In this document: one piece after another, positions 1-7,952 of the stretch
Position numbering within the stretch: the first letter of the stretch is position 1
Layout: every line of letters starts with the position of its first letter
Source of the DNA: an uncultured Magnetococcales bacterium
GTDB lineage: Bacteria > Pseudomonadota > Magnetococcia > Magnetococcales > Magnetaquicoccaceae
Direction of reading: 5' to 3'
Assembly: GCA_903913345.1 (NCBI GenBank)
Contig: CAIWLA010000201.1
Coordinates: 1-10,708, forward strand
DNA length: 10,708 nucleotides
Program-made: the position numbers and the translations under genes
The notes under the pieces: generated by a model
Seen by the model: only the letters and a program-made list of their open reading frames with translations
Told to the model about the DNA's origin: nothing
Databases searched by the model: none

Positions 1-2
1 GC

Positions 3-482
3 AAGGATTTTTTGGAAATTGTCGTCCTCAGTCAGGAGGAGGCGTTGCAGCGTATCAGCGACCGGATGATGGCATTTGCCCCGGCGAGTACCAATGAGGC
101 CTATTGGCGTCGTGATGCGGCCAATATTGCCGCCTGCCATGCCCTGGTATTGGTTGGATTGCGACGGTTTACCACGGCGGGTTACGACTGTGGAGGGTGT
201 GGTTTTGCCACCTGTGCGGGATTGACCGAGCACCGTGTGGCACGGGACCAGGAGATGGGGTATACCGGTCCGCACTGCATTATGCGCATGATGGATATGG
301 GTGCTGCCCTGGTTTCTGCCGCCAAGACGGCGAGTTTGCTCAATATGGACAATCGAGTGCAACAACGGGTGGGTGCGGCGGCCCGGGATTTGGGATTGAT
401 CGATGCCGAGGTGGTCATGGGTATTCCCATCGGGGTATTCGGAAAAAATATCTTCTTTGACCGCACAACGGCCAAACATTGA
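3..482 (+). CDS. DUF2148 ferredoxin-like domain protein, 5' end outside the window
   Basis: This is the C-terminal part of a small cysteine-rich protein of the DUF2148 family (COG4739, described as containing a ferredoxin-like domain). The reading frame is open to the left edge: in-frame AAG-GAT-TTT codons precede the TTG at 12, so that TTG is probably not the start and the gene is cut by the window. A CGGCGFATC segment (first Cys codon at 189) supplies three cysteines in a CxxCxxxxC pattern, and a fourth lies in GPHC near 276. These four may bind an iron-sulfur cluster. The later stretch with KTASLLNMDNR and the terminal GIPIGVFGKNIFFDR are typical of the family. The biochemical role is unknown. 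The gene lies 21 nt upstream of the chrB-like gene on the same strand and is probably co-transcribed with it. Confidence 0.85.
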   Translation, partial: KDFLEIVVLSQEEALQRISDRMMAFAPASTNEAYWRRDAANIAACHALVLVGLRRFTTAGYDCGGCGFATCAGLTEHRVARDQEMGYTGPHCIMRMMDMGAALVSAAKTASLLNMDNRVQQRVGAAARDLGLIDAEVVMGIPIGVFGKNIFFDRTTAKH

Positions 483-503
483 CGCGAGGGAGGGCGAAGC
501 ATC

Positions 504-941
504 ATGAAATGGGTAACACGTTCGCATATCCATGTGGACCGGGTGGCCTGTCCCTGGTTGATCCGGCGTTTTATCGACTCGGATGCCCAATTTGTGTTTG
601 TGCCGAAGAGTCAGGTATTGGTGGCGGCAGAACGGGAGGGTGCCCTCTCTTTTGACTCGCCGGGTGCCCGGTATCACCATGACGGTGACCTGTGCACCTT
701 TTCGGTATTGATCCGGGAATTTGGCTTGACAGACAAGGCGTTGTTGCGATTGGCCAAGGTGGTCAATGCCGCCGATACGGGCCATTTGGAGCAGGATCCA
801 CTGGCCTGTGGTTTTGAAGCCATTGCGGTCGGCTTTGGGGTGCGCTATCCCGATGATGCCATCAATTTGCACAAACAGTTCGAAGTCTATGATGCGCTGT
901 ATGCCTGGTGCCGTCTGGAGACGATGAAGGAGCCTGCCTGA
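504..941 (+). CDS. Stand-alone ChrB C-terminal domain protein (chromate resistance family)
   Basis: The 145-residue product matches the C-terminal domain of ChrB, the chromate-resistance protein family. Visible signatures are the N-terminal WVTRSHIHVDRVACPWLIRR stretch (residues 3-22), GARYHHDGDLCTF (54-66) and a conserved tail with FGVRYPDD. Full-length ChrB proteins carry an extra N-terminal region linked to chromate-responsive regulation. That region is missing here, so this is the single-domain form and need not be a regulator. The conserved Asp, His and Cys residues (D12, C16, H58, H59, C64) could bind a metal or an oxyanion, but that is inference. The ATG is preceded by a GGGAGGG ribosome-binding site. 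The stop codon overlaps the start of the MFS gene, so the two are translationally coupled and probably work together. Confidence 0.85.
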   Translation: MKWVTRSHIHVDRVACPWLIRRFIDSDAQFVFVPKSQVLVAAEREGALSFDSPGARYHHDGDLCTFSVLIREFGLTDKALLRLAKVVNAADTGHLEQDPLACGFEAIAVGFGVRYPDDAINLHKQFEVYDALYAWCRLETMKEPA

Positions 942-2167
942 TGGCCGCTTTCCGGTGGGCAGGCGTGGCCGATTTTCTCGGTCTGCGGCGCAGCATGGTG
1001 GGGTTGCTGGCCATGGTGGTTCTGGTCGGCATGGGGGAGCGGATGGCGGACCGTTTTCTCCCCATTTATATCCTAGCCGTGGGGGGGTCCACGTTGGCCA
1101 TCGGTTTGCTCAACGCCATGGAAAATCTGGTGGGTGCCTTGTATTCCCTGCCGGGGGGGTATCTCTCCGACCGGTTCGGGGTCAAGCGGTCTTTGTTGTT
1201 TTTCAATCTGCTCAGTATGCTGGGCTTTCTGATCGTCATCCTGATTCCCACCTGGCAGGCGGTATTCGGGGGTGCCCTGTTGTTTCTCTCCTGGTCGGCC
1301 ATCTCCCTGCCGGCCACCATGAGCTTGATCAGCAAGGCGTTGCCGGTGGAGAAGCGGGCCATGGGGGCCTCGGTTCATGCCATGGTCAAGCGGGTGCCCA
1401 TGGCCCTGGGTCCGGTGATGGGGGGGCTGTGCATTGCCTGGCTGGGGGAGCGGGATGGGGTGCGGATGGCCTTTGTGGTGGCCTTTTTTCTGGCCCTGGG
1501 TGCCCTGTTTTTGCAGCAAAGGATGATCGCCGAAGATGCCCCCGGATCCGCCGCCTTCCAGGAAAAAAACCCCTTCCGCCTCTTTCCCCAAATGCCCTCT
1601 TCCCTGCGTCGCCTGCTGGTGGCGGACATTCTGGTGCGCTTTTGCGAGCAGATTCCGTATGCCTTTGTGGTGGTCTGGTGCATGAAAATGATTGCCGAGC
1701 CGGTGACGGCCGTGGAGTTTGGCCTGTTGACCGCCATTGAAATGGTGACGGCCATGCTTTTGTATATCCCAGTGGGTTGGATGGCCGACCGGTGGGGCAA
1801 AAAGGGGTTTGTCCTGGTGACGTTTGTCTTTTTCGCGCTGTTTCCGTTGGTGCTCAGCCAGTGCCAATCGTTTTGGCCGTTGGTATTGGCTTTCATTCTG
1901 CGCGGTTTGAAAGAGTTTGGCGAACCCAGTCGCAAGACCCTGATCATGGATTTGGCCCCGGAGGGGCGCAAGGCGACCTTTTTCGGCTTGTATTATCTGA
2001 TTCGGGATATCTTCGTCGCCCTGGGGGCCTTTGCCGGTGCCCTGTTGTGGGAGATTGCGCCGCAGCTTAATTTTCAGGTGGCCATTCTGTTTGGGGTGCT
2101 GGGCACCCTCTGGTTTGCCTGGTATGGCAAGGCATTGGGGGTCGAGGAGGGGAGCAATCGCCTTTGA
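941..2167 (+). CDS. Major facilitator superfamily transporter, coupled to the ChrB-domain gene
   Basis: This 408-residue, very hydrophobic protein has about twelve predicted membrane segments. It carries the MFS loop 2-3 motif GYLSDRFGVKRS (residues 73-84) and its second-half counterpart GWMADRWGKK (279-288), so both six-helix halves are complete. I chose the ATG at 941 because AAGGAG lies 9 nt upstream and the ATG overlaps the chrB stop as TGATG. A longer in-frame start at 908 lies inside chrB and is less likely. The substrate cannot be read from the sequence. The coupling to a ChrB-domain protein suggests export of chromate or another oxyanion in place of the usual ChrA carrier, which is inference. 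Three 7-G tracts, each coding Gly-Gly, lie in the first half of the gene. Confidence 0.85.
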   Translation: MAAFRWAGVADFLGLRRSMVGLLAMVVLVGMGERMADRFLPIYILAVGGSTLAIGLLNAMENLVGALYSLPGGYLSDRFGVKRSLLFFNLLSMLGFLIVILIPTWQAVFGGALLFLSWSAISLPATMSLISKALPVEKRAMGASVHAMVKRVPMALGPVMGGLCIAWLGERDGVRMAFVVAFFLALGALFLQQRMIAEDAPGSAAFQEKNPFRLFPQMPSSLRRLLVADILVRFCEQIPYAFVVVWCMKMIAEPVTAVEFGLLTAIEMVTAMLLYIPVGWMADRWGKKGFVLVTFVFFALFPLVLSQCQSFWPLVLAFILRGLKEFGEPSRKTLIMDLAPEGRKATFFGLYYLIRDIFVALGAFAGALLWEIAPQLNFQVAILFGVLGTLWFAWYGKALGVEEGSNRL

Positions 2168-2205
2168 AATGGCCTTGATCGAGGTGTCTGGTCAAGACCA
2201 TTTCA
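2165..2205. terminator. Hairpin between convergent genes, possible terminator
   Basis: An inverted repeat pairs TGAAATGG (2165-2172) with CCATTTCA (2198-2205), then CTTGA (2174-2178) with TCAAG (2192-2196). One C/A mismatch separates the two parts and a 13-nt loop closes the stem. The stem starts on the MFS stop codon and sits in the 51-nt gap between the MFS and exonuclease genes, which converge. No T-run follows on either strand, so it is not a textbook intrinsic terminator. It may mark 3' ends or block converging transcription. Confidence 0.5.
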
Positions 2206-2218
2206 GTCGGGTTGTGGT

Positions 2219-4342
2219 CTAATAATTGGCCCTGGTCTGCTGGCGACGTATCTGCACCATGCCGTCAGAGGCCTGCATGGCCAGACCCAAAGTGGAGATG
2301 GACTTGGCTTTCAATAAATTCAACAATTTTAAAAATACCGCCGCCGTCACCAGGGTGTCCCCCATGGCCGTGTGTCGTCCATGCACCGCAACGCCCAACC
2401 GCTGGGCAATGGCATCCAGGGTGTGATCCGTGACCTCCTCATGCAGATAGACCGACAGCAACAGGGTGTCCAGGACCGGATTGTCAAAGCGCACACCACA
2501 ACGGGTCTCCTGGAGTTGCAGAAAACGCATGTCAAAAGCGGCATTGTGGGCCACCAGCACCGAATCGGCCACAAAGGCCCTGAACAGAGGCAAAATCTCG
2601 TCAATGACCGGCATATCCTGTACATCCAGGTCGGTAATGCCATGAATCCGGGTCGCTTCCATCGGGATCGCCCGGCGGGGATTGACCAGACGTTCAAAAA
2701 CTTCCCCACTCAATAGACGACCATTGACAATGCGCACCCCCGCAATGGAAACAATCTCATCCCCCTGAGAGGGGTGCAGGCCCGTGGTTTCGGTGTCGAA
2801 TACCACATAGCTTAAATCGGCCAGTGGCTGACCCGCCATCCGCCCCAGGGTTGCAAACGATCTCATCAGGGAAAAATCGTAAAATTCGGGACGTTCTGGA
2901 ATCTCTTGCAGGGGTATTTGCCACTGCCTTGGAGAAGGGGGTAGCGGCAGGCGCAACATGGCATGTCCCGATCGTCGATGGGCCTGACTCCAGATTTCGG
3001 CACCATGCCGCTCCAGAATCTCCGCCAACGGGAGTGCCGCCCCCCCGTCCGCCAGGAGCAGTGTGCGCCAGGACTCCACCTCCATGGCGGGAATGGGCAT
3101 CCCGGACCAGATAAAATCCAGATAAATATGCCGGTCTCCCATCAAAGGCTCCACCTCGATGGCGACCACCTGCGCATGAAGCTGGATGTTCAGGACGATG
3201 CGCTCCAGGGCCAGCAGGAGGGTCGGCGTATCGGCCTGGATCCACAGAGGCTCGCCCAATTCGTGCAGCGCAGGCCCCCCTCTCTTGGCCAACCGTCGCA
3301 CCAGACCAGCCATCAGGTCGGAGGTCAGCACATCGGTCTGCAGCCCATGTTCCGCCGCCAGGGCATGGGCCTCCCTGGTCATCGCCTCCAGTCGCCGGGA
3401 AAGCCGTTCGCCCTCCTCCTGCACCACCTGCATGAACCGATTCCGTGCGTGGAGATCCATGTCCGCGTGGCAGATCAAGGTTTCAGAGGCCGCCCGCAGA
3501 TTGGCCACCGGACCCCGCATCCCTTCCATGGCGTGGTGAATAAGCAGATCACTCCGCCGCAATGCCGCCATGCTGCGCGTGGCCTCCTCGAAGAGGATCA
3601 TGAAACGCTGTTGTCCGGTCTGATCGTTTGGCAACAGGCTCATGCTGCAATCCAGTGTCCAATCATCCTGGGCTGCCGCACAAAAAAACCGGACCCCGTT
3701 GCGCACGACACCATCCGACCCATTGTCGCAGCGGCTTAACAACTCCAGGGTGGTTTCTATGGGCATGCGGGTGCAGAGTTCATACAGCGAGCGACCCAGT
3801 CCCAGAAATTCCATCCGGTTGCGAAACAGGTTCTGGGCCGCCGAATTGTACAGGATAATGTGGGCCTCGGCATTGATGACAATCAGCCCCATATGCAAAT
3901 GTCTGATCACCTGCTCCAGACGTTCCATCCCATCGGCATTGTGGGTCAATGCCTCCTTGACCTGGCGGCGGGTGTGCAGCAGGGAATCCCCCAGTTGACG
4001 GATGGCCAGCGGGAGTGTACCCAGCAGGTGATCGGACTCCAGCAGGATGGCGTGGGCCGGGTCGGCATTGGCCATGATGGCCGTACTCCGACTGACGTTG
4101 GCCAGAGGTTTTAATAATACTTTGTCCAACCAGGCCCAGATCTGCGCCAGGAACCCGCCCAAACCAAACGCCAACAGCAGCAACAGGGCCACTTGCGACT
4201 GCAACCACCGCGCCACGACCCCGTCCAGAGGGGGCATCCCTTGCAGGGCCTGCCAGGCCACGCCCGCCACCGCCCCCACGGCAACCAGCAGGAAAAGGGC
4301 CAGCACACCCCAAAATTTGGCTCGATCACTCACGATGATCAC
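2219..4342 (-). CDS. Membrane PAS / degenerate histidine-kinase / DEDDh 3'-5' exonuclease fusion
   Basis: The 707-residue protein has two membrane helices (about 10-31 and 50-72), a PAS-like domain (about 146-255), a histidine-kinase-like core (about 262-468) and a C-terminal DnaQ-type exonuclease (about 511-675). The exonuclease looks complete: ExoI DTETTGL (516-522), Exo[12 protein letters not shown] (599-608) and ExoIII HTAMGD (657-662), giving D516, E518, D604, H657 and D662. The kinase core is recognisable but degenerate. The phosphoacceptor His of the H-box aligns with E273 in EGMRGPV, the N-box Asn with H389, and the G1 box is replaced by IWSGMPIP. Autophosphorylation is therefore unlikely. 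The annotated GTG start overlaps the response-regulator stop (GTGA); a second GTG at 4333 is possible. From memory, Pseudomonas PA3232 is a similar nuclease next to acetate-uptake genes. Its in vivo substrate is unknown. Confidence 0.88.
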   Translation of the reverse strand: MIIVSDRAKFWGVLALFLLVAVGAVAGVAWQALQGMPPLDGVVARWLQSQVALLLLLAFGLGGFLAQIWAWLDKVLLKPLANVSRSTAIMANADPAHAILLESDHLLGTLPLAIRQLGDSLLHTRRQVKEALTHNADGMERLEQVIRHLHMGLIVINAEAHIILYNSAAQNLFRNRMEFLGLGRSLYELCTRMPIETTLELLSRCDNGSDGVVRNGVRFFCAAAQDDWTLDCSMSLLPNDQTGQQRFMILFEEATRSMAALRRSDLLIHHAMEGMRGPVANLRAASETLICHADMDLHARNRFMQVVQEEGERLSRRLEAMTREAHALAAEHGLQTDVLTSDLMAGLVRRLAKRGGPALHELGEPLWIQADTPTLLLALERIVLNIQLHAQVVAIEVEPLMGDRHIYLDFIWSGMPIPAMEVESWRTLLLADGGAALPLAEILERHGAEIWSQAHRRSGHAMLRLPLPPSPRQWQIPLQEIPERPEFYDFSLMRSFATLGRMAGQPLADLSYVVFDTETTGLHPSQGDEIVSIAGVRIVNGRLLSGEVFERLVNPRRAIPMEATRIHGITDLDVQDMPVIDEILPLFRAFVADSVLVAHNAAFDMRFLQLQETRCGVRFDNPVLDTLLLSVYLHEEVTDHTLDAIAQRLGVAVHGRHTAMGDTLVTAAVFLKLLNLLKAKSISTLGLAMQASDGMVQIRRQQTRANY

Positions 4343-4716
4343 TCAATCGGCAATCCCAGCAGGCCGCGCACCTTGATCACCAGTTCTCGCGTGGAAAACG
4401 GCTTGGTCACATAATCATCCGCACCCAGGGCCAGCCCCTTTTCCTGTTCCACCTCGCGCCCCTTGGCGGTCAGCATGATAATTCGTACCGCCTGCCATTG
4501 GGGATTGGCACGAATGGCGGCGCAGACATCATACCCGTTCCGTTTGGGCATCATGACATCCAACAGGACCAGGTCCGGCATCTTTTCCGCCATCGCCTGG
4601 AGGGCCTCCTCCCCGTCACTGGCGGATCGCACCGAAAAGCCCTCCTTGTTCATCAAAAATTCGAGGGACAGCACAATATTGGGCGCGTCATCGACAATCA
4701 AAATTTCCACAGCCAT
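4339..4716 (-). CDS. Single-domain response regulator (receiver only)
   Basis: This 125-residue CheY-like receiver domain has no output domain. The acidic pair D9/D10, the phosphoacceptor D53 (in [11 protein letters not shown]), T83 and K105 (in TKPF) are all present, so it should be phosphorylatable. The ATG follows a GGGAGAGG ribosome-binding site and lies 21 nt after the DUF294 gene. The stop overlaps the start of the membrane exonuclease gene by 4 nt, so the two proteins are probably made together. The obvious partner would be the adjacent kinase-like protein, but that protein lacks the phosphoacceptor histidine. The phosphate must then come from another kinase, or the receiver may act by binding. 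It is not the LuxR-type regulator (CrbR/ErdR) known to control acs in other proteobacteria, because it has no DNA-binding domain. Confidence 0.92.
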   Translation of the reverse strand: MAVEILIVDDAPNIVLSLEFLMNKEGFSVRSASDGEEALQAMAEKMPDLVLLDVMMPKRNGYDVCAAIRANPQWQAVRIIMLTAKGREVEQEKGLALGADDYVTKPFSTRELVIKVRGLLGLPIE

Positions 4717-4737
4717 CCCAGCCTCTCCCGACCATCC

Positions 4738-5778
4738 CTATTGCAGCATTTGTAAACGAAAATGATGGTTGATCAATTGTTTAAAACGATTCACCTGCCC
4801 GAAACAGTCGCGCAGCTTTTCCCGTTCCATCCGTCCCAGGGTACTGAGCAACAGATGGTCGTTGGTGGGGGAAGTGTTGGCAAGCTGCTTCAGCTTTACC
4901 TGCACCCGCAGGCTGGAGATAAAGTCAAAGGTTTCGATCAGATCGGTGCCGAAGGCACGATCCAGAACCCCCTTGCGCATCAGGCCACGAATGCGACGCA
5001 CCGTGTTGGGATCCCGGAGTCGCTGTTCCAAGGCCAGGCTGCGCACACCATGCACAATCGGGAACAGCCCCCCCCTTTTGAGATCAATCTGTCCCTGCTG
5101 CTTGCCTTTTCCCACAATAAAGCGTTTGAATATGCCCAGTGGCGTCTTGAAGGCCAGGACCGGCATGGCAAAATGGCCATAGAAGGTCGGATCATTGGGC
5201 AGGTGGGCCAGAAAAAAATCCCGTGCCTCCTGGAACAAGGCCACCTTGCCCACCACCGCGCGTGCATCATAACAGATGGCCAACTGCAAGAGATGGTCGG
5301 GGGTGGGGTTGTCCATCCAGGAGAGCATGCGGTTTTGAAATTCGGCCAGCCGGCACCCCCAGCGTGGATTGGTCATCATGACCTGGCCTGGACAGGCCGG
5401 GTAGCCCAGTTGCAGCAAGGCATCGGTAAAGGCGTGACAAAACCGATGCAGTTCTTCGGCGGAAAAATGATCATCCGCAATGAGGGCGTTGTCCTGATCG
5501 GTCTTGAAAATCTGTTCTCCCCGGCCTTCGCTGCCCATGACCAGGATGCAGAGATGGTTCAGCCATTCGGGGGTGGTCAGCAGATCGGCCACCTTTTGAA
5601 AAATCTGTCGATCCAGCTTGCGGGTCAGTCGACCGACAGGGCGTACTTTCATCCCTTTGGCAAACAGGGATTGCACCCAGGATGCCTGTTGGTTGACGGC
5701 ATCGACCAACTCCGCAAGGGTGGTGGCCTGCTGGATGCGCTGGTGGATCTCGGATTCCCATGCACGGATTTTTGCCAT
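4738..5778 (-). CDS. DUF294-type nucleotidyltransferase lacking the cNMP-binding and CBS domains
   Basis: The 346-residue protein has a DUF294 nucleotidyltransferase domain (about 60-190) and a DUF294 C-terminal domain (about 200-345). The polymerase-beta-fold signature is clear: GSEGRGEQ (82-89) followed by TDQDNALI (93-100), giving the D94/D96 metal pair, with D171 in CYDARAV as a likely third acidic residue. The fold resembles the uridylyltransferase domain of GlnD. Many family members begin with a cyclic-nucleotide-binding domain and paired CBS domains; neither is present here. The start is uncertain. I chose the ATG at 5778, before the WESEIHQRI helix that begins the family homology. ATG 5796 and a TTG at 5850 are also in frame; the TTG has GAGGT nearby, but its extension runs through a hairpin and looks unlike protein. 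The target of nucleotidyl transfer is unknown. Confidence 0.85.
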   Translation of the reverse strand: MAKIRAWESEIHQRIQQATTLAELVDAVNQQASWVQSLFAKGMKVRPVGRLTRKLDRQIFQKVADLLTTPEWLNHLCILVMGSEGRGEQIFKTDQDNALIADDHFSAEELHRFCHAFTDALLQLGYPACPGQVMMTNPRWGCRLAEFQNRMLSWMDNPTPDHLLQLAICYDARAVVGKVALFQEARDFFLAHLPNDPTFYGHFAMPVLAFKTPLGIFKRFIVGKGKQQGQIDLKRGGLFPIVHGVRSLALEQRLRDPNTVRRIRGLMRKGVLDRAFGTDLIETFDFISSLRVQVKLKQLANTSPTNDHLLLSTLGRMEREKLRDCFGQVNRFKQLINHHFRLQMLQ

Positions 5779-5814
5779 TGTGCCCGCCCATCGCATCAAA
5801 ATGAGGAGTCCAGG

Positions 5815-5850
5815 TTGCCGCTGGACCCCAGGTTGGGGTTCCAGCGGCAA
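5815..5850 (-). other. Strong intercistronic RNA hairpin between actP and the DUF294 gene
   Basis: On the minus strand, TTGCCGCTGG pairs perfectly with CCAGCGGCAA. Inside them ACCCCA pairs with TGGGGT, with a single bulged A and an ACC loop. This gives a 16-bp GC-rich stem that starts 8 nt after the actP stop. No T-run follows directly (the next bases are CCTGGACTCC), so it is probably not a full intrinsic terminator. A 3'-end stabiliser or processing site that sets actP expression above the signalling genes is more likely. Confidence 0.7.
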
Positions 5851-5858
5851 CCGATACC

Positions 5859-7553
5859 TCAGTGTTTGGCCGCTCCCGATGCTCCAATGCCGCTTTCACA
5901 CCGTATGGACTGGGCCTCGAAGAGGGCGCGTTCCGCCGCCGCCTGGGGGCTGTTGTCCAGTTTGGAGAAGATCCAGCACCCCAAAAAGGCCAGGGTCATG
6001 GAAAAGATGGCCGGATCCTTGTAGGGGAAGAGGGCCGCCTTGTTGCCCAGGACATCCACCCAGACGGTCTTCGACAACACCACCATGACCACGGTGGTGA
6101 TCAACCCCAACGAACCACCGATCACCGCGCCTCGGGTCGTGAGGTTTTTCCAGTGAATGGAGAGAAACAGGATGGGAAAATTGGCCGAAGCCGCAATGGC
6201 AAAGGCCAGGCCAACCATGAAGGCAACGTTTTGTTTCTCGAACTGGATGCCGAGAAAGATGGCGATGACCCCGATGGCCAGGGCGGAAAATTTGGAGACC
6301 CGCATCTCCGTCCGTTCATTCACCTTGCCACCGCAGATGGCATTGGCAAAGATGTCATGGGAGACAGCCGAGGCCCCGGCCAGGGTCAACCCGGAGACCA
6401 CGGCCAGGATGGTGGCAAAGGCCACCGCCGAGATAAAGCCGAGGAAGAGGTCACCCCCCGTGGCATGGGCCAGATGGATGGCGGCCATGTTGTTCCCACC
6501 CATGAGTGTCCCTTTCACCGCGTCTATGTATTGGGGATTGGGTGCCACCATCATCACCGCACCAAAACCGATAATGAAGGTTAGGATGTAAAAATAGCCA
6601 ATGAAACCGGTGGCATAAAAGACCGATTTCCGGGCCTCCTTGGCATTGGGTACGGTAAAAAACCGCATGAGAATATGGGGCAGACCGGCGGTGCCAAACA
6701 TGAGTGCCAACCCCAGGGAGATGGCCGAGATGGGATCCGTGACCAGACCACCGGGCGCGAAAATATCCTTGCCCTCGGCAACCACCTTTTTGTGGTCCGC
6801 CAATCCGCTCGATTTGATCCCTTCCATGGCGGTTCTGAAAAACAGTTCCAGGTCAAAATGGGTGTGGTTGAGGGCACTCAGGGCGATAAAGGTGGCACCC
6901 GTGAGCAGCAGACAGGCCTTGATGATTTGCACCCAGGTGGTGGCGATCATCCCACCGAACGCCACATAAAGGATCATCAGGGCACCGACGATGACCACGG
7001 CATATTCATAGGGTAGGCCGAAGAGGGTGCGAATGAGTTGCCCGGCTCCCACCATCTGGGCAATCAGGTAGAGGATGACCGTGAACAGGGTTCCCAGGGC
7101 CGACAGGGTGCGGATGGGTACCCGTGAGAGGCGAAAGGAGACAATATCGGCAAAGGTGTACCGTCCCAGATTGCGCAGTTGTTCCGCCATCAAAAACAGG
7201 ATGACCGGCCAACCCACCAGAAAGCCGATGGAGTAGATCAGTCCGTCATATCCCTTGGCAAACACCATGGCGGAGATGCCCAGGAATGAGGCCGCCGACA
7301 TGTAGTCGCCCGCAATGGCCAAACCGTTCTGAAAGCCGGTGATGCCGCCACCCGCCGCATAAAAATCCTTGGTGGTTTTGGTCTGGGAGGCCGCCCAATA
7401 GGTGATGCCCAGGGTGACCGCCACGAAGGTAAAAAACATGATGATGGCCGTCATGTTCAGCCCGGATTCCGCCGGGGCGGCGTCAGCCGCCCAACCAACG
7501 GCGTGCCAACAGCCAATGAATACCGCAAACAGAGCAGCTGTCAAACGACTCAT
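5859..7553 (-). CDS. actP: ActP-type cation/acetate symporter
   Basis: This is a sodium:solute symporter family protein of 564 residues, close to the 549 of E. coli ActP, which takes up acetate and similar short carboxylates driven by a cation gradient. It starts with a signal-peptide-like segment (1-24, ending near GWAADA) as ActP does, and has about thirteen further hydrophobic segments. Family-like stretches include [12 protein letters not shown] (81-92), [21 protein letters not shown] (290-310) and [10 protein letters not shown] (396-405). The ATG has a strong AAGGAGGAG ribosome-binding site and overlaps the yjcH stop by 4 nt (ATGA), so the pair is translationally coupled. The order acs-yjcH-actP is the same as in the E. 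coli acetate operon, which supports acetate as the substrate. A strong hairpin follows the stop codon. Confidence 0.94.
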   Translation of the reverse strand: MSRLTAALFAVFIGCWHAVGWAADAAPAESGLNMTAIIMFFTFVAVTLGITYWAASQTKTTKDFYAAGGGITGFQNGLAIAGDYMSAASFLGISAMVFAKGYDGLIYSIGFLVGWPVILFLMAEQLRNLGRYTFADIVSFRLSRVPIRTLSALGTLFTVILYLIAQMVGAGQLIRTLFGLPYEYAVVIVGALMILYVAFGGMIATTWVQIIKACLLLTGATFIALSALNHTHFDLELFFRTAMEGIKSSGLADHKKVVAEGKDIFAPGGLVTDPISAISLGLALMFGTAGLPHILMRFFTVPNAKEARKSVFYATGFIGYFYILTFIIGFGAVMMVAPNPQYIDAVKGTLMGGNNMAAIHLAHATGGDLFLGFISAVAFATILAVVSGLTLAGASAVSHDIFANAICGGKVNERTEMRVSKFSALAIGVIAIFLGIQFEKQNVAFMVGLAFAIAASANFPILFLSIHWKNLTTRGAVIGGSLGLITTVVMVVLSKTVWVDVLGNKAALFPYKDPAIFSMTLAFLGCWIFSKLDNSPQAAAERALFEAQSIRCESGIGASGAAKH

Positions 7554-7873
7554 TTCGTCTCCTCCTTGACCTGTCGGGTCAGTTCATCAAAGGTGCCATT
7601 GGCCCGGAAGACATAAATTCCGGTCAGGATGAAGGCAAACAGAATGATCAGCACTCCGATGGGAATACCAATCGAGATGACACTGTCCGGGGAAATCTTG
7701 GTGCCCAGCATTTTTGGTTCGAAGGCCACTACCAGGATGAAGGCATAATAAACCACCAACATGACAATACTGAGAAACCAGGCAAAACGGGAACGCTTGG
7801 CTACCAGCTCCTGATATTTTGGATTGTCCTTGATCCGTTTGATAAGCCGACTGTCAACGGGATCGTTGTTCAT
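7550..7873 (-). CDS. yjcH: DUF485 (YjcH-like) small membrane protein
   Basis: The product is 107 residues, close to E. coli YjcH (104), and belongs to the DUF485 family. It has a charged N-terminal segment with [16 protein letters not shown] (17-32), two membrane helices (about 31-51 and 64-89) and a polar tail. These features are typical of proteins encoded directly before acetate symporters. Its role is not established; it may assist or regulate ActP. I chose the ATG at 7873 because AGGAG lies 9 nt upstream. An in-frame start at 7942 would add 23 residues unlike the family. The gene lies 79 nt after acs, a gap that holds a hairpin, and it overlaps actP by 4 nt. Confidence 0.9.
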   Translation of the reverse strand: MNNDPVDSRLIKRIKDNPKYQELVAKRSRFAWFLSIVMLVVYYAFILVVAFEPKMLGTKISPDSVISIGIPIGVLIILFAFILTGIYVFRANGTFDELTRQVKEETK

Positions 7874-7903
7874 CGTTTTGACTCCTGACGGAGGTTGATT
7901 GGA

Positions 7904-7934
7904 GGATGGCGGACGCCCAGCCATCCGGTTTTTT
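7904..7934 (+). terminator. Hairpin between acs and yjcH with a T-run on the plus strand
   Basis: GGATGGC (7904-7910) pairs with GCCATCC (7920-7926) around a 9-nt loop. On the plus strand it is followed by GG and six Ts, the layout of an intrinsic terminator. No plus-strand gene ends here, so it would stop only antisense transcripts entering acs. On the minus strand the same stem lacks a T-run and is more likely a processing or stability element between acs and yjcH. Confidence 0.45.
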
Positions 7935-7952
7935 CCTGTCACTCAACTGTCC

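Noticed and set aside
12..482. TTG at 12 as the true start of the DUF2148 gene
   Set aside because: The frame is open to the window edge and there is no room for a ribosome-binding site, so the gene most likely starts upstream.
2860..3560. Calling the exonuclease fusion an active sensor histidine kinase
   Set aside because: The phosphoacceptor His, N-box Asn and G1 Asp are all replaced, so only a kinase-like fold is supported.
5779..5850. TTG start at 5850 for the DUF294 gene
   Set aside because: A weak GAGGT site makes it possible, but the extra 24 residues are encoded by the 36-nt palindrome and do not resemble the family, so I kept ATG 5778.
4762..6024. 420-codon open frame on the plus strand opposite the DUF294 gene and the end of actP
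   Set aside because: It runs across two well-supported minus-strand genes and has no family-like motif; it follows from codon bias of the real genes.
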